From Chitinophagaceae bacterium (GTDB lineage: Bacteria > Bacteroidota > Bacteroidia > Chitinophagales > Chitinophagaceae), in the NCBI GenBank assembly GCA_947461495.1, contig CANHLV010000019.1, positions 1-12,940 of the forward strand: a DNA stretch of 12,940 bases. The letters are read 5' to 3'. The notes under the pieces are model-generated. The model ran no database searches. It had not been told where the DNA came from and was given only the letters and a program-made list of their open reading frames with translations. Positions 12,105 to 12,940 of this stretch are shown here, one piece after another. The position numbers were made by a program, and so were the translations under genes. Position 1 is the first letter of the stretch. Each line of letters starts with the position of its first letter.

Positions 12105-12940
12105 ATGAGTTTAGTAGACTTAATCATGCCAAAGCTGGGCGAAAGTATCATGGAGGCCACGATCTTAAAATGGCACAAACAACCCGGCGATAAAATTGCA
12201 ATGGATGAAACGGTGTTGGATATTGCTACTGACAAAGTAGACAGCGAAGTACCGTCAACAGCTGAAGGTATCATCGAAGCCATCTTATACAATGAAAATG
12301 ATGTAGTTCCCATTGGAACTGTAATTGCTAAGATAAAAGTTGCTGCTGGTGCTTCTGACAACAATGCTGCACCGGCTCCTCAAAAACTAGTTGAAGCCAC
12401 TAAAATAATAGAAGAAATTCCATTCCAACCTGTTGCCACTCAACAGCCATCAAATTCTCAAAACGGACCTAGATTTTATTCTCCATTGGTTTTAAACATT
12501 GCTCAAAGCGAAGGCATCAGCATGGCTGAGCTGGAAAATATTCCGGGCACGGGTCAGGATGGAAGAGTTAGCAAAAAAGACATTCTAGCGTATGTTAATG
12601 GTGGTCGTAAAACAGCTCCTGTGGCTGCGGCACCAGCTTCACAACCAATTGTTGTAGCACCAACTCCTGCTCCAAGAGTAGAAACGCCTGTTGTAAGTTA
12701 TTCAGGCGGCGGAAATGTAGAAATTATTGAGATGGATCGTATGCGTAAACTGATTGCCAAGCACATGGTTGACAGCAAACATACCAGTCCGCATGTTACC
12801 AGCTTTGTGGAATGTGATGTTACCAACCTTGTTTTATGGAGAGAAAGAGTAAAGAAGGAATTTGAAAAACGCGAGGGTGAAAAAATTACTTTCACTCCTT
12901 TGTTTATTGAAGCCATTGTAAAAGGATTAAAAAAATATCC
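12105..12940 (+). CDS. 2-oxoacid dehydrogenase complex E2 (dihydrolipoamide acyltransferase), C-terminally cut by window end
   Basis: The first 278 residues of a lipoyl-bearing acyltransferase core subunit. A single lipoyl domain (1-80) opens with MPKLGESIMEATILKW and carries the lipoylation site ATDKVDSEVP with K44. A Pro/Ala-rich linker leads to the peripheral E1/E3-binding domain (about 124-164: FYSPLVLNIAQSEGISMAEL...GTGQDGRVSKKDILAYV), then a second Ala/Pro linker. The catalytic domain starts near 205 (MDRMRKLIAKHMVDSKHTSP, TSFVECDVTNL, FTPLFIEAIVKGLKKYP). The catalytic HxxxD is beyond the window. The lipoyl sequence is more like branched-chain or generic 2-oxoacid E2 proteins than pyruvate dehydrogenase E2, but succinyltransferase cannot be excluded, so no symbol is given. 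The E1 and E3 genes are not in view. The gene has its own promoter box. Confidence 0.93.
   Translation, partial: MSLVDLIMPKLGESIMEATILKWHKQPGDKIAMDETVLDIATDKVDSEVPSTAEGIIEAILYNENDVVPIGTVIAKIKVAAGASDNNAAPAPQKLVEATKIIEEIPFQPVATQQPSNSQNGPRFYSPLVLNIAQSEGISMAELENIPGTGQDGRVSKKDILAYVNGGRKTAPVAAAPASQPIVVAPTPAPRVETPVVSYSGGGNVEIIEMDRMRKLIAKHMVDSKHTSPHVTSFVECDVTNLVLWRERVKKEFEKREGEKITFTPLFIEAIVKGLKKY

Noticed and set aside
12080..12364. Minus-strand open frame overlapping the E2 start
   Set aside because: Antisense to the lipoyl domain, whose sequence is unmistakable on the plus strand.
1..12940. CRISPR array, tRNA, rRNA, insertion sequence, integrase or defence system
   Set aside because: No spaced direct repeats of CRISPR size, no tRNA-like cloverleaf, and no transposase, integrase or recognisable defence gene was found on either strand. 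The 7- and 9-base repeats are contiguous with no spacers.

Overview
The window looks like a stretch of Bacteroidota chromosome. The evidence is the AT-rich base composition, a TonB-dependent receptor with an N-terminal carboxypeptidase-regulatory-like domain, a long-form PurC, a DUF6526-type membrane protein, TAnnTTTG-type -7 promoter boxes, and start codons preceded by A-rich sequence rather than Shine-Dalgarno sites. It most resembles the Chitinophagales/Sphingobacteriales side of the phylum, but the lineage cannot be fixed from this sequence alone. There is no tRNA, rRNA, insertion sequence, integrase or CRISPR array, and no gene-free gap reaches 300 bases.

Left part (1-2572). A 5'-partial TonB-dependent receptor on the minus strand runs off the left edge and is divergent from purC (SAICAR synthetase, purine synthesis) on the plus strand. 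purC converges on a small SET-domain protein gene on the minus strand. The gap between their stop codons is filled by an inverted repeat built from 7-bp units.

Centre (2706-9032, minus strand). Four tightly spaced genes appear to form one operon read right to left from a clear -7 box at 9025-9032. They encode a 1013-residue exported TPR protein, an exported outer-membrane beta-barrel without a plug, a single-pass membrane protein with a probable HU-like (CCDC81-HU type) domain, and a zinc-ribbon class I methyltransferase. The first three suggest an envelope-spanning assembly that could link outer membrane, periplasm and nucleoid. This is the most system-like part of the window, and the functional link is inference.

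Right part (9197-12940). A DoxX-family membrane protein (+) converges, with a 2-base gap, on a YbgC-like acyl-CoA thioesterase (-). Next come a DUF6526-like membrane protein (-), the divergently placed cinA (+), and the start of a 2-oxoacid dehydrogenase E2 (lipoyl acyltransferase, +) cut by the window end. These are housekeeping or metabolic genes with no obvious shared pathway.

The most unusual non-coding signal is a set of three intergenic elements (2084-2167, 2582-2714, 10022-10090). Each is an inverted repeat whose arms are made of phased 7- or 9-bp units starting with GTT. Each fills nearly the whole gap between two genes, and none has the trailing T-run of a standard intrinsic terminator. 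A second theme is that purC and cinA have -7 boxes ending only 4 bases before the ATG, which would give leaderless or nearly leaderless mRNAs.
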